Shown here piece after piece: positions 45,814 through 55,490 of a stretch of DNA of 64,000 nt; position 1 is the stretch's first letter; each line of letters opens with the position of its first letter. Under the pieces are notes generated by a model. That model saw only the letters and a program-made list of their open reading frames with translations, searched no databases and was not told the DNA's origin. A program made the position numbers and the translations under genes. This stretch comes from Sulfurimonas aquatica (GTDB lineage Bacteria > Campylobacterota > Campylobacteria > Campylobacterales > Sulfurimonadaceae), in NCBI RefSeq assembly GCF_017357825.1, contig NZ_CP046072.1:2108001-2172000 (forward strand), written 5' to 3'.

Positions 45814-47421
45814 CTACTTCTCGCTTTTTTTCTCTACTACAGCTTTTGCGTCTTTCGCATTTTTAAACTGTTGGTTTACTATTGACTGCTGAGCAATTGA
45901 GAAAAGGTTATTTACAAACCAGTAAAGTACAAGTCCTGATGGGAAAGTTATAAAGAAAACTGTAAAAATAACAGGTAAAAACTTCATAACTTTTTCTTGC
46001 ATAGGATCTGTGAAGTTTGTTGGCGTAAGTTTTTGTTGAAAAAACATTGACGCGCCCATAAGAACTGGCAATACATAATAGCCATCCATACGAGAAAGGT
46101 CATTTATCCATAAAATCCATGGAGAACCTTGAAGCTCAACTGCATTTAAAAGTACGCGATAGATTGCAAAAAAGACAGGAATTTGCATTAACATTGGTAA
46201 ACAACCACCAAGAGGATTAGCTCCATGTTTTTTATACATATCCATAGTTGCTTGGTTTAAACGCGCTGGATCAGACTTGTACTTCTCTTTAAGATCTTTC
46301 ATCTTGGGAGCAAGCTCTTTGATCTTCTGCATAGAGACCATACCCTTATATGTTAATGGATAAAGAATAGCTCTGATTATTGCGGTTAACGCGATAATCG
46401 CCCATCCCCAGTTTCCGAAAATTCCATGTAACCATGAAAGAAGCGCAAAAAGTGGTTTTGAAGCAAAAGTAAACCATCCATACTCTATTGCGTTTGTTAA
46501 AACTGGATTGATAGCTTCTAATGTTTTATAATTTTTCTGACCAATATAACCACTAAACTTAATGTTTTGTAGCCCGTCAAAATATGTAATTGGATTATCG
46601 TCACGGTCTCTTTCAACTATGATGTTTCTCTCTTTAGCAAAGCCATACATGATAGACGCAGTATACTGATCAAACGCAGAGATAAGCTCTACTCCAGTAA
46701 AAGACTTTCTACCCTCAGCATCTCCATCTTCGATGATGGTTACAAGTTCATCATCAGTATAAACCATAGCGCCAACGACTGTCATCATCTGCTCAGTCTC
46801 ATTAACTTGTGGACGTTGACCTAGGTAAACAAAGTATCTCTTATCTTGTGAGAGTGAAATCTCTACGTCATAATGGCCATCATCATAAAATGTAAGTTTT
46901 TTTACTACCTCAAGAGTTGATAACTTTTGAGTAAGAGTTACGCTCTTAGGCGAACCATCTATATTTAACTCTGCCGCACTTGCGGTATACGCGACTGAAG
47001 TTGCTTCTGCGTTTAAATTTTCATCTAAAAATCTAATATAAAGAGGTTTAGTTCCAAATGCAGGAATCAACTGAGCATGGTTATCCTCTTTATCTCTAAA
47101 TTTCTCTTGACGTAACTCTTTTGAAGAGATACGACCAAGTGTATCCATTTTTAAAATATAATTTTTATTTGTAACGGTTAAAATATTATTTGTAGCGCTT
47201 GCCGCTATCTTATCTTGTTTGGAGATACTATGACCAGCTGGAGAATCTACTACTGTATTACTCTCTTCATTTGTGCCTTTAAGCTCTACTGTTTTGGTTT
47301 TAGCACCTTGTGCCGCCTCCATCTCTATTGGTGGAAAAATCGCTGTATAAGCTACGAAAAAAATTACTGACAATAGTACTGCTACTAAAAGTCTCTGATT
47401 TGGTGACAATTTGTCTAACAC
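45814..47421 (-). CDS. yidC: Membrane protein insertase YidC
   Basis: 535 residues, gram-negative type. One N-terminal membrane helix (about 8-25), a big periplasmic domain (about 60-320), and five C-terminal helices with the YKGMVSMQKIKELAPKMKDLKEKY coiled stretch and the Arg in the hydrophilic groove (NLFSIAQQSIVNQ tail). Inserts inner-membrane proteins, alone or with Sec. Three bases after yidD. Confidence 0.97.
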   Translation of the reverse strand: MLDKLSPNQRLLVAVLLSVIFFVAYTAIFPPIEMEAAQGAKTKTVELKGTNEESNTVVDSPAGHSISKQDKIAASATNNILTVTNKNYILKMDTLGRISSKELRQEKFRDKEDNHAQLIPAFGTKPLYIRFLDENLNAEATSVAYTASAAELNIDGSPKSVTLTQKLSTLEVVKKLTFYDDGHYDVEISLSQDKRYFVYLGQRPQVNETEQMMTVVGAMVYTDDELVTIIEDGDAEGRKSFTGVELISAFDQYTASIMYGFAKERNIIVERDRDDNPITYFDGLQNIKFSGYIGQKNYKTLEAINPVLTNAIEYGWFTFASKPLFALLSWLHGIFGNWGWAIIALTAIIRAILYPLTYKGMVSMQKIKELAPKMKDLKEKYKSDPARLNQATMDMYKKHGANPLGGCLPMLMQIPVFFAIYRVLLNAVELQGSPWILWINDLSRMDGYYVLPVLMGASMFFQQKLTPTNFTDPMQEKVMKFLPVIFTVFFITFPSGLVLYWFVNNLFSIAQQSIVNQQFKNAKDAKAVVEKKSEK

Positions 47422-47424
47422 TAG

Positions 47425-47751
47425 TTACCCTTTATATGAAAAATTTTTTATAATGTAATGTCGGTTTTTTTTATTTGGTACCCACCAATATTTTATAGTA
47501 TCAAGCTCAAGTTTTTTGGGGTTACATTTTAATTTATCGAGCAATGGATGCTCTATCCCACCATCAAAAAGCTGATTACAACGTAGTATTCTAGTAAAAG
47601 AGTGGTAAAATGCACTTGAAATTGAGTTATTTTCGAAATTTAGACGTGCAAATTCGCTACAAGATGGGTAATAACGGCATGAACCAAAACCAATTAGCGT
47701 AAAAAACTTCTGATAGAGCCATAATAACCCTAATAATAATTTTTTAATCAC
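47425..47751 (-). CDS. yidD: YidD membrane protein insertion efficiency factor
   Basis: 108 residues, GTG start at 47751. A membrane-associated amphipathic N-terminus, then the family signature SCRYYPSCSEFA (about 24-35) and RCNQLFDGGIEHPL (about 58-71). It overlaps the end of rnpA by 8 bases. Helps YidC insert proteins in E. coli. The C-terminal KNKKNRHYIIKN tail is longer than usual. Confidence 0.93.
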   Translation of the reverse strand: MIKKLLLGLLWLYQKFFTLIGFGSCRYYPSCSEFARLNFENNSISSAFYHSFTRILRCNQLFDGGIEHPLLDKLKCNPKKLELDTIKYWWVPNKKNRHYIIKNFSYKG

Positions 47752-48097
47752 TACTCACTTCTTTAAACATTTTTGCGTTTGTAAGTACTTTTTTAAAGTC
47801 ACTGGTAAGTTTTTCATGAGAGCTGTCAAATAGACCGACTTTTGCAACAAATACATAAGAACCATCTTTAAGAGAGTCGGAATATTCACAAAAAAGAGCT
47901 CTGAGTCTACGTTTAGCTCTATTTCTTTTAACAGCGTTACCTAACTTTTTTGTTGCGGTAAAACCTACTTTGTGAATTCCATTTTGAGAGAGAAAAAAAA
48001 GTACAACACCGCTAGAATGTTGATTCTTTCCTTTGTTATAAACATACTGAAACTCCTTATGGAGCTTTAGTGTGTTAAATCCGCCTAAACTGACAAT
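47744..48097 (-). CDS. rnpA: Ribonuclease P protein component, apparent ATT start
   Basis: 117 residues in the classic slot between rpmH and yidD. The signature is clear: [25 protein letters not shown], written in short as VGFTATKK then [13 protein letters not shown]. The N-terminus reads [20 protein letters not shown]. Upstream in frame come AAG and then the stop TAA (48103-48101); no ATG, GTG or TTG occurs before the conserved domain. The only near-cognate start is ATT at 48097-48095, with AAAGG eight to nine bases upstream inside rpmH. The gene overlaps rpmH by 13 bases, so translation may also depend on coupling. RnpA helps the RNase P RNA mature tRNA 5' ends. Confidence 0.9.
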   Translation of the reverse strand: MVSLGGFNTLKLHKEFQYVYNKGKNQHSSGVVLFFLSQNGIHKVGFTATKKLGNAVKRNRAKRRLRALFCEYSDSLKDGSYVFVAKVGLFDSSHEKLTSDFKKVLTNAKMFKEVSSD

Positions 48098-48219
48098 CTT
48101 TTACGACCTTTAGCTCTACGACGGTTTAAAACTCTACGTCCATTTTTAGTAGCCATACGTGCTCTAAAACCGTGAGTTCTTTTTCTAGGTGTTGAATGGG
48201 GTTGGTATGTTCTTTTCAT
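48085..48219 (-). CDS. rpmH: 50S ribosomal protein L34
   Basis: 44 residues beginning [18 protein letters not shown] and ending [12 protein letters not shown], the near-universal L34. The ATG is at 48219-48217, preceded by AAAGGAT. It heads the rpmH-rnpA-yidD-yidC-khpB-mnmE-ruvX operon. No dnaA gene or DnaA-box cluster lies next to it here, unlike in many bacteria. Confidence 0.98.
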   Translation of the reverse strand: MKRTYQPHSTPRKRTHGFRARMATKNGRRVLNRRRAKGRKRLSV

Positions 48220-48305
48220 TTGACATATCCTTTATGAAATTAAGTTCGAAATATTACAAAAATATTACTTAAAAGGTCATTAAGATTGAACTAGTGTTAT
48301 GGTAA

Positions 48306-50882
48306 TTACGATACAAGTACCGCAATTTCACCATTTTCTATGTTAAAACTTACTTTTGAACCCTCCATAACTTTACCTTCTAAAATTAAGTCGGCAAGTC
48401 TATCTTCTACTATCTCATATAGAGCACGTTTGAGTGGACGTGCACCATACACAGGGTCAAATCCAGCTTCTGCTATATATGCTTTTGCTTCTGGACTTAA
48501 GACTAACTCAATATCTCGTTGTTCAACTTTTTTAGCAATATCTTGAAAAAAGATATCTACTATGCCTGTTATTTCATCCTGGCCAAGCGCGTTAAATATC
48601 ACTATATCATCTAAACGATTTAAGAATTCTGGTTTAAATGCCTGCTTTAACTCAGCCATTACTAAAGAATCTAGCTCATCCGACTGTTCATTATTTATAA
48701 TTTTATCACTTGCTATGTTTGATGTTAAAATAATTATAGTGTTTGAAAAGTCGATTGTCACACCTTTGTTATCTGTTAAACGCCCATCATCTAAAACTTG
48801 AAGCAACATGTTAAAAACATCTGGATGTGCTTTTTCTACCTCATCGAACAAAACTACACTATATGGTTTTCTTCTTACTGCTTCAGTAAGCTGTCCACCC
48901 TCTTCATAACCTACATATCCAGGAGCAGCTCCCACTAAACGCGATACTGAGTGTTTTTCCATATACTCACTCATATCAATTCTTACCATTGCATCTTCAC
49001 TATCAAACAAAAATTTTGCAAGTGTTTTAGCCGTTTGCGTTTTACCTACACCTGTTGGACCTAAGAACAAAAAGCTACCAATCGGTGAATTTAAATCTGA
49101 AAGACCTGCCTTGTTGCGTTTAATAGCTCGAGCAACAGCATGAGTAGCCTTTCCTTGACCTATAACATCTTTGTTAAGTTCCGCTTCTACATTTAAAATT
49201 TTTGTCTGCTCAGATTGGAGCATCTTATTTACTGGAATATGTGTCCAACGCGATACAACAGAGGCAATAGAGTCTTCATCAACACTATTTTTAAGTAGTG
49301 TTCCTTCAGCTTGGAGTTTATCCCAGTTTAGATTTATCTGCTTCTCTTCTTCTAGAAGCGCTGGAATTTCCCCATATTCTATCTCTGCAGCACGGTTAAA
49401 TTCAGACGCACTTTTAGCACTAGCTGCTTCGCGGCGTTTTAGTTCTATCTCATTTTTTATTTTAGATATTTTCTCAAACACCTCTTTTTCAGTAGCAAAC
49501 TGAGACTCTAAAGCTCTTACTTCCTCATCAACATCTGCTAACTCTTTTAGAATTTCCAAGAGTCTTTTCTCATTTGCTGGCGTTGTCTCCATCTTTAGTG
49601 CTTCTTGTTCAACGTGGAGTTCTGAGCTTTTACGTTTAGCCGTACTTAAAACTGTAGGCTCAGACTCTATCTGCATCTTAAGCTCAGCTGCTGCTTCATC
49701 AATCAAATCTATCGCTTTATCTGGTAGGAATCTATCTGCTATATATCTATCAGAGAGACGCGCCGCTGCGACTAATGCACTATCTGTAATGGTTACGTTA
49801 TGGTGAGTCTCTAAGCGCTCCTTAATTCCACGAAGAATCTGAAGAGACTGGTTTACACTTGGTTCATCTAAATTAATAGGTAAAAAACGGCGTTGTAGTG
49901 CTGTGTCTTTTTCAAAGTACTTTCTATACTCTTTAAGCGTAGTAGCTCCAATAGTATGAAGTTCTCCACGAGCAAGTGCAGGTTTTAGAATGTTTGCGGC
50001 GTCCATGCTTCCCTCACTAGCTCCCGCTCCGACTATAGTGTGAATCTCATCAATGAAAAGGATAATATTACCACTCTGCTTAACTTCATCTATTACAGAT
50101 TTTAGTCTATCTTCAAACTCTCCTCTATATTTAGCGCCAGCTATAAGTGAACTCATATCTAATGCTACTACTCTTTTATTTTTTAGTGATGTAGGAACTT
50201 CCCCATTGTAAATTCTCTGGGCAAGTCCTTCCACTAAAGCTGTTTTACCAACTCCAGGCTCACCTAAAAGCATAGGATTGTTTTTTGTTTTACGAATTAA
50301 AATCTGCATCATACGACTTATCTCTTCATCACGTCCTATTACAGGAGAGAGATTTCCCTCTGCTGCTTCGCTCGTTAAGTCAATTCCATACTTCTCTAAC
50401 GCCTCAAAATTTTCATCAGAACTTTGTGAGTCTATTTTTGCCCCACCACGCGCCGCTTCTAAATTTTTAGCAAACTCGCTTACATCTATGTACTTTGGTA
50501 AAAGAGAAGCCAATGGTTCAGTTTTTAAATTTGCCAATATATATGTATCAACAGCTAAAAAAGCGTCTCCATTTTGTGTCATAAGCCCTGCTGCACCCTC
50601 TAGTGAACTTACAAAGTTTCTAGATAGTTTAATGTTCTCTTTTGTAATAGAAGAGGACTTGGCAAGCTTCTCAGCTAAACTCTTTACATCTAACTCAATT
50701 GCTGACTTATCAATATTCATTTTGTTAAACATCTGATTTAGAACTGAACTAGAATTTGTTAAAAGTGCCCATAAAAAGTGCACTAACTCTACTTCTTGAT
50801 TTTTATTATGCAGTGCTAATGAGACTGCTGACTCAATACTTTGTGTCATATTATGTGTTAATTTCTCAAATATATTATTCAT
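48306..50882 (-). CDS. clpB: ClpB disaggregase
   Basis: 858 residues from ATG 50882 ([11 protein letters not shown]), which has AAAGGAT eight bases upstream; a longer frame to 50930 crosses the promoter and is rejected. ClpN domain, AAA-1 with Walker [14 protein letters not shown] (about 203-215), the coiled-coil middle domain (about 400-520), and AAA-2 with [14 protein letters not shown] (about 600-613). It unfolds aggregated proteins with DnaK. The promoter carries an HspR-type operator. Confidence 0.97.
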   Translation of the reverse strand: MNNIFEKLTHNMTQSIESAVSLALHNKNQEVELVHFLWALLTNSSSVLNQMFNKMNIDKSAIELDVKSLAEKLAKSSSITKENIKLSRNFVSSLEGAAGLMTQNGDAFLAVDTYILANLKTEPLASLLPKYIDVSEFAKNLEAARGGAKIDSQSSDENFEALEKYGIDLTSEAAEGNLSPVIGRDEEISRMMQILIRKTKNNPMLLGEPGVGKTALVEGLAQRIYNGEVPTSLKNKRVVALDMSSLIAGAKYRGEFEDRLKSVIDEVKQSGNIILFIDEIHTIVGAGASEGSMDAANILKPALARGELHTIGATTLKEYRKYFEKDTALQRRFLPINLDEPSVNQSLQILRGIKERLETHHNVTITDSALVAAARLSDRYIADRFLPDKAIDLIDEAAAELKMQIESEPTVLSTAKRKSSELHVEQEALKMETTPANEKRLLEILKELADVDEEVRALESQFATEKEVFEKISKIKNEIELKRREAASAKSASEFNRAAEIEYGEIPALLEEEKQINLNWDKLQAEGTLLKNSVDEDSIASVVSRWTHIPVNKMLQSEQTKILNVEAELNKDVIGQGKATHAVARAIKRNKAGLSDLNSPIGSFLFLGPTGVGKTQTAKTLAKFLFDSEDAMVRIDMSEYMEKHSVSRLVGAAPGYVGYEEGGQLTEAVRRKPYSVVLFDEVEKAHPDVFNMLLQVLDDGRLTDNKGVTIDFSNTIIILTSNIASDKIINNEQSDELDSLVMAELKQAFKPEFLNRLDDIVIFNALGQDEITGIVDIFFQDIAKKVEQRDIELVLSPEAKAYIAEAGFDPVYGARPLKRALYEIVEDRLADLILEGKVMEGSKVSFNIENGEIAVLVS

Positions 50883-50910
50883 TTTTATATCCTTTTTATT
50901 TGTATGAGTA

Positions 50911-50941
50911 ATTATATCACCTTGAGTCACTCTTTGTCAAG
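50911..50941 (-). promoter_or_regulatory. clpB promoter overlapped by a HAIR-like (HspR) operator
   Basis: On the minus strand: TTGACA (50940-50935), an 18-base spacer, TATAAT (50916-50911), both perfect, with the start point expected near 50904. Laid over it is CTTGACA (50941-50935), seven bases, ACTCAAG (50927-50921). The HAIR consensus is CTTGAGT-N7-ACTCAAG, so 12 of 14 bases match and the two changes create the -35. A bound repressor would cover the -35. Confidence 0.75.
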
Positions 50942-51005
50942 TTAGTTTAGTTATTGTTCATAAAGAATAAATTTTCTTGCTCTCAGCAAAACTTAGAATC
51001 AAATT

Positions 51006-51014
51006 TGCTATAAT
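51006..51014 (+). promoter_or_regulatory. Extended -10 promoter for the nitroreductase gene
   Basis: TGCTATAAT (51006-51014), an extended -10, lies 26 bases before the ATG at 51041; AGGAAG precedes the start codon. It is divergent from the clpB promoter about 70 bases away. Confidence 0.55.
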
Positions 51015-51040
51015 TTCAAAAATTTATTTAGGAAGTATGT

Positions 51041-51721
51041 ATGCCAACAGTTTTAGAAGCTTTAAAAAACCGTTCTTCAAAAAGAGCCTATACTGATAAA
51101 AAAATACCAAAAGAGATTTTAGAAGAGATTTTAAGTGCAGCGGCAATGACTCCAAGTGGGGCGAATATGCAGCCATGGGTAACTTATGCTATCAGTAATA
51201 AAGAGACTTTAAAGAGTGTTGGAGATGCTATCATTGAGAAAATGAGCACTGGTGTAATGCATGACCAGTTTATACAGTACTATCCTGTTAAATGGACTAA
51301 TCCTTATAAGAAACGCCGTATTGTTACGGGGGCTGGTCTTTATAAACTTATGGATGTTGATAGAAAAGACGATGCTACTAGACTTCAGATGTGGCATGAC
51401 AACTTTAGATGGTTTGGTGCGAGTACCGTAATCTTTGTATTTACAGATAAGGCAAATATAGATGGGGCGCAAGGTGCGTTTATTGATTGTGGTGCTTATA
51501 TGCAAAGTATCATGCTAGCTGCTCAAGAGTATGGAATTGACAGTTGTCCTCAAGGTTCTACTACAGAGTTTGGTAAAGTAGTTGCTCGTACGTTAGAGAC
51601 TCCTGATAATTTAGCTCTTTTATATAGTGTAGTTTTAGGCTATGAAGATAAAGAAGCTAAAATAAATAGCTACCAACCAGAGAAAGTTAGATTAGAAGAT
51701 AGTGTAACTTTTATAGACTAA
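51041..51721 (+). CDS. Nitroreductase-family FMN oxidoreductase
   Basis: 226 residues. KNRSSKRAYTDKKIPKEILEEIL (about 9-31) with the FMN-binding R-S-S-x-R pattern, TPSGANMQPW (about 37-46) and the later ACPQGS-like SCPQGSTTEFG (about 180-190) match the NfsB/NfnB-like family. It would reduce nitro compounds or quinones with NAD(P)H. The physiological substrate is unknown. Its 3' end overlaps the convergent PLP gene by 11 bases. Confidence 0.88.
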   Translation: MPTVLEALKNRSSKRAYTDKKIPKEILEEILSAAAMTPSGANMQPWVTYAISNKETLKSVGDAIIEKMSTGVMHDQFIQYYPVKWTNPYKKRRIVTGAGLYKLMDVDRKDDATRLQMWHDNFRWFGASTVIFVFTDKANIDGAQGAFIDCGAYMQSIMLAAQEYGIDSCPQGSTTEFGKVVARTLETPDNLALLYSVVLGYEDKEAKINSYQPEKVRLEDSVTFID

Positions 51722-52565
51722 ACTTTTGCTCATACCGCTTGAGCATACTCTCATTTCCACTCACTCCTCCGCTATGAATATACAATACTTCTTCATCTAC
51801 TTGATTTAGAAGTGCTTCGAACATAGCCGGAGCATATAGTAAATCAAACTTTATTCCTGCTTCTTGTAGCTTTTTATAAATAGTATAAAACTCTCTATAG
51901 GGTTTTGCAAAATGATACTTCTTTTTCGGTTCTAAAATAATTAAGTTACTTGGTATATCTCCAAGTGCCGACATCTGCTCTTTAAGGTAAGTTGTGTTTC
52001 CAATACATGGTGTGGTATATACTTTAAATTCAGGAAGAGCTAATGCTAAAAAAAGAGCTGTTGTCCCTGTTCCTGATGGTGTGGCTACACTCTTTACATC
52101 TAACATTTCAGCTCTTATCTCCTCAGCTAAAACACCAAGTCCCTCTTTTGCACTAGTGTTAGCCCCACCTTGATCAATAATAAAAGTCTTCTCGTCTGAA
52201 TTTACTCGTAAGGATGCGATAAAGTCACGGTAAAGTTCTTCTTCTATCTCAATATGCTCCATCCCAAAATTAAGTGAATAAAAATAGTTGCCTCTCTTTT
52301 GCTCTTTTTGAGACTTAGATACAGGTTTAGTGTAGTAAACAAATTTCCACTTTTTTTTGTGACACATCGCTGCAATAGCGAGCATAGCATTTGATTGTGT
52401 TCCACCATAAGAAATTATTTTTGAGTATTTATTGTCAGGAGTCTGTAAGAGTGCGTATAGTTTTCGGTATTTGTTCCCTGCTAAAAATGGGTCAATAAGG
52501 TCGTCACGCTTAACAAGAAACTCTCTGCCCTCTAAAGTGATTTTAGAGATGCTTGAGTTTTGCAT
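51711..52565 (-). CDS. PLP enzyme of the ACC deaminase / D-cysteine desulfhydrase family
   Basis: 284 residues, fold-type II. PLP Lys lies in FLAGNKYRKL (about 28-37), followed by SYGGTQSNAMLAIAAMCH (about 53-70) and the glycine loop SGTGTTALFLALALPE (about 171-186). Family members cleave D-cysteine or ACC. The sequence is a bit shorter than DcyD (about 330). The substrate cannot be settled here. 15 bases before the PpiC gene's end. Confidence 0.82.
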   Translation of the reverse strand: MQNSSISKITLEGREFLVKRDDLIDPFLAGNKYRKLYALLQTPDNKYSKIISYGGTQSNAMLAIAAMCHKKKWKFVYYTKPVSKSQKEQKRGNYFYSLNFGMEHIEIEEELYRDFIASLRVNSDEKTFIIDQGGANTSAKEGLGVLAEEIRAEMLDVKSVATPSGTGTTALFLALALPEFKVYTTPCIGNTTYLKEQMSALGDIPSNLIILEPKKKYHFAKPYREFYTIYKKLQEAGIKFDLLYAPAMFEALLNQVDEEVLYIHSGGVSGNESMLKRYEQKFSL

Positions 52566-52580
52566 GAGGAGTTTTAAAAA

Positions 52581-53411
52581 TTATTTGATTGTTGCTTTTT
52601 TCTGTAGAGCATCCATTTTCTCTTTCATAACAGTTTTAAATTTTTCCATCTTTAAACGCTGTTCAATAAAAGCTTTTACATCTGAATATGCACGAGTAGC
52701 TGCAGCTTTTTTCTCTTCTAAATAGATAACATGAAATCCAAACTGAGTTTTAACAGGCTCTTTTGTAATAGTTCCCTTTTTCATACTAAATACTTTATCA
52801 TTAAACGCAGGAACCATTTGACCCTGAGTAAAGAAACCTAAATCTCCACCTTTTGGTCCACTAGGTCCTGTTGATTCTGATTTTGCAAGTTCAATAAATT
52901 TAGATTTTAACTTTTGACCACTTAAAGATTTAAGTTTAGAGATGATTTTTTTAGCTTCTGCTTCTTCTTTTACAAGAATATGGCGAGCGTGAACGCTCTC
53001 TTTTTCATTGTATTCTTCTTTGTTTTTATTATAGTAATCTTTTAAATCTTTATCAGAGATACTTATGCTATCAAGCTGCTTTTTTTGCCAAACTTGAACT
53101 GCAAGTTCTTTTTTCATTCTCTCTTCTAACTTTGCATACTCTGTCTTATACTCTGTTGAGTTTAAAATACCTGTCTTTTTTGCATCACCAAAGATTAACT
53201 CTTTACCTATAAGTTGCTGTAGTACTTGCTGTCTAAATTCAGCTTGCTTATCTGCAGGAACTTGGTTAAACCTTCCTTGAGTAGCATTCATAAGTTCAGC
53301 ATCAACCTCATTCTGAGTTATAGCTTTTCCATTTACAGTTACTAAAGTGTTTGCACTTGCAACTAAACCTGTAAGAAGGATAGTAGATAGAAATTTTGTC
53401 GCAGTATTCAT
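52581..53411 (-). CDS. Periplasmic PpiC-type peptidyl-prolyl isomerase (SurA-like)
   Basis: 276 residues. Sec signal (1-20), N-terminal chaperone-like helices with QQVLQQLIGKELIF, then a parvulin domain (about 128-230; HARHILVKEEAEAKKII, FAKSE-like LAKSESTGPSGPKGGDLGFF, and VKTQFGFHVIYLEEKK). Similar to C. jejuni Cbf2/PEB4, an outer-membrane-protein folding factor. Stands alone in the transcript with the PLP gene behind it. Confidence 0.9.
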   Translation of the reverse strand: MNTATKFLSTILLTGLVASANTLVTVNGKAITQNEVDAELMNATQGRFNQVPADKQAEFRQQVLQQLIGKELIFGDAKKTGILNSTEYKTEYAKLEERMKKELAVQVWQKKQLDSISISDKDLKDYYNKNKEEYNEKESVHARHILVKEEAEAKKIISKLKSLSGQKLKSKFIELAKSESTGPSGPKGGDLGFFTQGQMVPAFNDKVFSMKKGTITKEPVKTQFGFHVIYLEEKKAAATRAYSDVKAFIEQRLKMEKFKTVMKEKMDALQKKATIK

Positions 53412-53477
53412 TTTGATTCCTCATTTATTAATTACAAGAAGTTTAATCTCAAATAACTAACAATTATTAAACAGCTA

Positions 53478-55427
53478 CTACTCCTGCTCTATATTTAGAT
53501 ACTTTTGTAAAATACTCTCTAACTTTTCACGTGTTAAAGGTTTCGCCATATAATCATCAAGGCCTTTAGCTATAAGCATATCTCTGTCTCCATCCATAGC
53601 CATTGCAGTAAGTGCAACTATAGGTGTATCACCATTTGGCGTTACAGCCTCTTTTATCTCTTTAGTAGCCGAAATTCCATCTTTTTCTGGCATATCTATA
53701 TCCATAAAAACAATATCGTATTTAAATTTAGCACACATATCCACTGCTTCTACTCCATTGATTGCTGTTGAAACTAAAATATTGTAACTTTGTAGCAGAA
53801 TTTGAATAAGTCTCTGGTTTATTAGATTATCTTCAACAACTAATGCCTCACAATGTGGTCTGATTTTGAGTTTAGCTTTTTCCTCTTTCATCACTAAACT
53901 GTTTATTGTATAGAGATGCTTTGCAACATTACTTGCAAGAAGTGGTCTTGCTATAGTCTCATCAATTAGGTGAGTCAGTTGTGTTGGTAGTTTTCCTCCA
54001 TTGTCTAAAAGGAGAGTAATAGGTGTTTTCTTAACATATGTACCAAGTTGTGATCTCCAAGAAGCATCATCTTTATCTGCAACTATATAAAGAGCTTCAA
54101 CTCCACTATAAACATTTTCATCTAGTTGATTTGACTTAACAACATCTATAGCAAAAGCACGTAAGTATATAGTTAAAAAGTTTGCTTCATCTACCCTCTT
54201 TTGATCTAAGAGAAGTACTTTAACTTTTGTCTTAGGCATCATTTTAAAGTTCTGCCCAACACTTGCTTTAAAGTTAAGGACAAAATTCACATAAGTTCCT
54301 TCTCCTCCATTGCTTTGAATCTTTAACTCTGAACCAAGTAGTTTTATAAGGCCTTGAGATAAATTTAGTCCAATTCCAAGTCTTTCATTACCTGCATTAC
54401 TTGATGTAAAGGGTTCATTTATAGATGCCATCTGTTCTGCAGAGATTCCACTCCCATTGTCCTTAACACCAAAACCAATACTACAATCACCATTTTTCTG
54501 GCGTTTAAGAAGTTTTACTTCTATAATAACCTTTCCACCTTTTGGTGTGTACTTCACAGCATTGTCAATCAAAGAAAACATAACTTGGTTTATTTTTTTA
54601 GCATCGCTGTAAACTTCTTGAGGTAACTTTGGATCTATAAAAGTTAAAACTTTCACACCCTTTTGTGAGCCCTCTTTACAAAAAACAAATGCGAGTCTTT
54701 CCATATTTGGCAAAATGTTTAAGGGGAGTGAATCAACCTCCAGTCTTCCGCTTTGAAGTTGGGAGAGATCTAGAAGTGTTTCTATATTTGTCATTAGGTT
54801 TTTTGATGAGTGGCTTATCATATTTATATATTCAAGCTGTTGTTTGTCTAAATTTGTCTGTTGCATAAGTTCAACAAAGCCTAAAATTGCATTCATTGGT
54901 GTCCTAAATTCATGTCCAATATTTGCTAAAAACTTAGTTTTTAATTTTTCAACTGCCTCTGTATTTACTTTGGCTTCGTGTAGTTTAGAAACATCTTCTA
55001 ACTCTAAAATGTAAAAATTTGTATTTTTTGAATAGCTATGGCACTTCGCCTTTATACTTAATACACTCTTATCTTTTCCAAGTATACGCAGTGAGTAACC
55101 ATTAGTTTTATACTTCTTTATATAATCTAGCCAACTCTTATCTGACTCTGTAAATATCTCTTCACTTTCACTTAAAAACATATCACGGATACTTTCATTC
55201 TTCTCATTAAACTCCGCTATATCTGCAAAGTCAAAAGTCTCAAGGAAGCTTTTAGAAGCTCCTATCCAACCCTCTCCCTTAAAAAAATAAACCATCATAG
55301 AGCTACTACTATCTACTATTTCAGCAAAGAAATCTCTATCAAAATAGTTATCAAAATTTATACCTTTAGTTGCAGAGTTTTTATTTTCCCTAAAATTTGA
55401 GAGTGAAAGTCGTGAAAAAATACCCAT
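53478..55427 (-). CDS. Soluble hybrid histidine kinase with C-terminal receiver
   Basis: 649 residues from ATG 55427 (MGIFSRLSLSNF), chosen because AAGGA lies about 8 bases upstream; 35 more in-frame residues upstream look non-coding. Sensor-like N-terminus (about 25-150, PAS-like), HisKA (KTKFLANIGHEFRTPMNAILGF, about 165-186), HATPase (about 280-385), a degenerate receiver (about 390-500, lacking the phospho-Asp context), and a true REC (about 525-640; VFMDIDMPEKDGISATKE). No cognate regulator in the window. Confidence 0.9.
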   Translation of the reverse strand: MGIFSRLSLSNFRENKNSATKGINFDNYFDRDFFAEIVDSSSSMMVYFFKGEGWIGASKSFLETFDFADIAEFNEKNESIRDMFLSESEEIFTESDKSWLDYIKKYKTNGYSLRILGKDKSVLSIKAKCHSYSKNTNFYILELEDVSKLHEAKVNTEAVEKLKTKFLANIGHEFRTPMNAILGFVELMQQTNLDKQQLEYINMISHSSKNLMTNIETLLDLSQLQSGRLEVDSLPLNILPNMERLAFVFCKEGSQKGVKVLTFIDPKLPQEVYSDAKKINQVMFSLIDNAVKYTPKGGKVIIEVKLLKRQKNGDCSIGFGVKDNGSGISAEQMASINEPFTSSNAGNERLGIGLNLSQGLIKLLGSELKIQSNGGEGTYVNFVLNFKASVGQNFKMMPKTKVKVLLLDQKRVDEANFLTIYLRAFAIDVVKSNQLDENVYSGVEALYIVADKDDASWRSQLGTYVKKTPITLLLDNGGKLPTQLTHLIDETIARPLLASNVAKHLYTINSLVMKEEKAKLKIRPHCEALVVEDNLINQRLIQILLQSYNILVSTAINGVEAVDMCAKFKYDIVFMDIDMPEKDGISATKEIKEAVTPNGDTPIVALTAMAMDGDRDMLIAKGLDDYMAKPLTREKLESILQKYLNIEQE

Positions 55428-55490
55428 ATATATTTCCTTAAGAATGTTTAAAGCTTTGATTATATCACAAAAAGAGGGTAAAATGCTTTT

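Noticed and set aside
48085-48305. Chromosome origin next to rpmH
   Set aside because: No dnaA gene and no DnaA-box cluster visible between clpB and rpmH.
50278-50736. 152-residue plus-strand frame opposite clpB
   Set aside because: Antisense shadow; composition (Ser/Phe/Ile) is typical of reversed AT-rich coding sequence.
50883-50930. Longer clpB start adding 16 residues
   Set aside because: These bases hold the -10 and part of the operator; the ATG at 50882 has a good SD.
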